Assembly (NCBI GenBank): GCA_964416305.1
Contig: CAYQDM010000014.1
Span: 41,562-105,561 of the forward strand
Length of the DNA stretch: 64,000 nucleotides
Direction of reading: 5' to 3'
Origin: Acidaminobacter sp964416305
GTDB taxonomy: Bacteria > Bacillota > Clostridia > Peptostreptococcales > Acidaminobacteraceae
Shown here: in pieces, positions 62,504-64,000 of the stretch
Layout: each line of letters opens with the position of its first letter
Position numbering within the stretch: the stretch's first letter is position 1
Program-made: the position numbers and the translations under genes
Notes under the pieces: generated by a model
Database searches by the model: none
What the model was told of the DNA's origin: nothing
The model's input: only the letters and a program-made list of their open reading frames with translations

Positions 62504-63679
62504 TTACGCTTGCTTTTCGATCATTTCACGTCGAATCTCAAGGCCTTTCTCGTGATCCTTTGTCCTAAAGATGATCCCATAATCACCAATAACAAGAGAG
62601 AATATCTTTTCAACTCTATAATGATGCACAATTTCATCCCTATATGCTTCAAGGATGTCTTCCAAAGAACGCTTATAGTTTAAACTGTCCTTTCTTCCGA
62701 CATAGAAGCAGCTGTATGGCCGTGTCAACTCAGCGTCAAAGACGTTTTCTGTCACTACTTTGGCGTACTGCTCAAAAATATTAATGTCATTGGCATAGTT
62801 GAACATATCTACAATTTTACCACCCGGAAGCCTAGCGTTCAATTCGAGTGCGACGATCTCTCCGTCTGGCAGGACGAACAGCTCTAAATGGAAGAACCTT
62901 TCTTTCATTTTGAAAGCTTTGATGGCCTTAGTGCCCATTTCGACTACCTTTTCATTCAGTTTCTTTGGTATGTAGAAATCCGTGTCATTGCCGTCATTGA
63001 CAGATTCCATAACGCCGGCCCCGTAAACGAGAGAGGACTGAAAGACTATTTCACCCTCTTGGTCAAGCAAACCGTCGAAGGAATAAATATTGCCATTCAC
63101 AAAGGCTTCCATGATGTAAATCGCTTGATCCTGCGTGGCATCCCGTTGGGCCATGAAAGACTCAAGCCTTTCCGGAGAATCAATTTTAAAAGTGCCCATG
63201 GCGCCTACGCCCCGGTCCGGCTTTACAATAACGGGATAGCCGTGCTTCTTTATGAACTTTTCTGCGTCTTTCATAGTGCCAATTAAAGTGCTTGGCGCGA
63301 CTTCCAGGCCTGCTTTCTTAAACACCTTTTTCATGCCGGATTTATACTTCACACGGCTCATGTCCTCGGTTTTAAGACCGGGAATGTTAAAGTCTGTCCT
63401 TAGACGGGCATCTGATTCCAACCAGTGCTCGATATGGGATTCGATTCTGTCGATTTTTCCATATTTATGAGAGAAGAAGGCGACAGCTTTGAACATCTGA
63501 TTATAATCTTCCATAGAATCGACCCGGTAGTATTCGGTGAGTGCTGCTTTTAAGTCCTCAGGAAGCGTATCATAAGCATCTTCTCCTATGCCTAAAACAT
63601 TGACGCCTTCGTTTTTGAGCGCGACTGAAAATGGAATGAAGTTTGCAGGAAAGCTTGGAGACACCACTATATAGTTCAT
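62504..63679 (-). CDS. ATP-grasp domain protein (carboxylate-amine ligase type)
   Basis: 391 aa behind AAAGGTG. A pre-ATP-grasp Rossmann-like region (about 1-110) begins YIVVSPSFPANFIPFSVAL. The ATP-grasp core (about 115-310) has GYPVIVKPDRGVGAMGT and the metal-binding end ALELNARLPGG (Glu and Asn ligands). Such enzymes ligate a carboxylate to an amine or thiol via acyl phosphate, as in carbamoyl-phosphate-synthase-like and D-Ala-D-Ala-like families. The specific product is unknown. Followed by the esterase gene. Confidence 0.82.
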   Translation of the reverse strand: MNYIVVSPSFPANFIPFSVALKNEGVNVLGIGEDAYDTLPEDLKAALTEYYRVDSMEDYNQMFKAVAFFSHKYGKIDRIESHIEHWLESDARLRTDFNIPGLKTEDMSRVKYKSGMKKVFKKAGLEVAPSTLIGTMKDAEKFIKKHGYPVIVKPDRGVGAMGTFKIDSPERLESFMAQRDATQDQAIYIMEAFVNGNIYSFDGLLDQEGEIVFQSSLVYGAGVMESVNDGNDTDFYIPKKLNEKVVEMGTKAIKAFKMKERFFHLELFVLPDGEIVALELNARLPGGKIVDMFNYANDINIFEQYAKVVTENVFDAELTRPYSCFYVGRKDSLNYKRSLEDILEAYRDEIVHHYRVEKIFSLVIGDYGIIFRTKDHEKGLEIRREMIEKQA

Positions 63680-63869
63680 AAAAACTCACACCTTTCGTTT
63701 ATTAAATTTTTACCATATTATCACATGATACAGAAGTTTCCCAGTTGAAAATTGTAATGTTTGAAAAAGTTATGTAAATCAGTTCTAAAAACGTCTTTTG
63801 TTGAAACCTAGTCAGGGGAGTCGGTGCGGAGGTTTGTAGAATAAAGTTTGAAAAAAACTAAAAAAAGTG

Positions 63870-63898
63870 TTGACTCATGGGTGGTACATAGATATAAT
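63870..63898 (+). promoter_or_regulatory. Ribosomal RNA operon promoter
   Basis: TTGACT, 17 bases, TATAAT, preceded by A-tracts (63850-63868) resembling an UP element. This is the pattern of a strong rRNA promoter. Confidence 0.88.
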
Positions 63899-64000
63899 TA
63901 AAAAGTCGCCGATTCAAAGGTGAGCAAACGCAAGACATGCAAGACTATTCGATCCTTGAAAACTAAACAGTGTACAACCCAAAATTCTGAAATAAAAAGT
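63899..64000 (+). other. Leader of an rRNA operon (16S gene lies beyond the window)
   Basis: The segment GATCCTTGAAAACTAAACAG (63950-63969) matches the conserved leader element found shortly before 16S rRNA in Bacilli and Clostridia (boxA-like antitermination region). No mature 16S sequence is reached before the window ends. The upstream 63680-63869 region holds the ATP-grasp gene leader and its possible TGT-GATAAT -10 (minus strand, 63717-63725). Confidence 0.8.

Overview
The window reads as the chromosome of a low-to-mid GC, Gram-positive, anaerobic Firmicute of the Clostridia that ferments amino acids. The evidence is the Bacillus/Clostridium gene order purR-spoVG-glmU-prs-pth-mfd followed by yabM/yabN/yabO/divIC/yabR homologues, AGGAGG ribosome binding sites, many TTG and GTG starts, extended -10 promoters (TGnTATAAT), sigma-54 control of a catabolic cluster, and a Na+-pumping methylmalonyl-CoA decarboxylase. 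A propionate-forming, possibly non-sporulating relative of Acidaminobacter or Fusibacter fits, but the genus is inference.

Layout. 0-15.2 kb is the housekeeping core: purR, spoVG, glmU, prs, pth, mfd, a PrsA-like foldase, a MurJ/SpoVB flippase, mazG (yabN type), hup, rqcP, divIC, an S1 protein (yabR) and a Ppx/GppA phosphatase, then tRNA-Met(CAT) and tRNA-Thr(CGT). 15.6-31.6 kb is an accessory catabolic region. It has a sigma-54 activator, then a near-consensus sigma-54 promoter with an upstream 12-bp inverted repeat. That promoter drives an alanine-dehydrogenase-like enzyme, an arginine-deiminase-fold hydrolase, a five-gene Dpp/Opp-type ABC importer, a second alanine-dehydrogenase-like enzyme and an argininosuccinate-lyase homologue. 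A second sigma-54 promoter at 30.35 kb drives an M20 amidohydrolase, and an OxlT-like MFS carrier follows. 33-38 kb is on the minus strand: a YbjQ protein, a small membrane protein, pyrG with an attenuator-like leader, and a TPR-GAF-GGDEF regulator. 38.2-48.4 kb carries a ClC transporter, tldD/tldE, tilS, ftsH, malic enzyme and a DUF3870 protein. 48.7-55.9 kb is a complete succinyl-CoA to propionyl-CoA module: split methylmalonyl-CoA mutase, MeaB, epimerase and decarboxylase MmdA/D/C/B. It is followed by birA (which would biotinylate MmdC), coaX, dusB, greA and lysS. The end holds an esterase and an ATP-grasp ligase on the minus strand, and then the promoter and leader of a ribosomal RNA operon whose 16S gene lies beyond the window.

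How it fits together. The sigma-54 region looks like one regulon for importing and dismantling an N-substituted, probably arginine-derived compound. The lyase homologue would release fumarate plus an amine (arginine, if the substrate is argininosuccinate). The guanidine-cleaving fold would act on the amine, and the two divergent dehydrogenases would handle an amino acid, imine or opine. Fumarate and malate could then drain through succinate into the methylmalonyl-CoA route, giving propionate and a Na+ gradient. This physiological link and the substrate are inference; the promoters, inverted repeat and enzyme folds are read from the sequence. This regulon is the best candidate for an undescribed system here.
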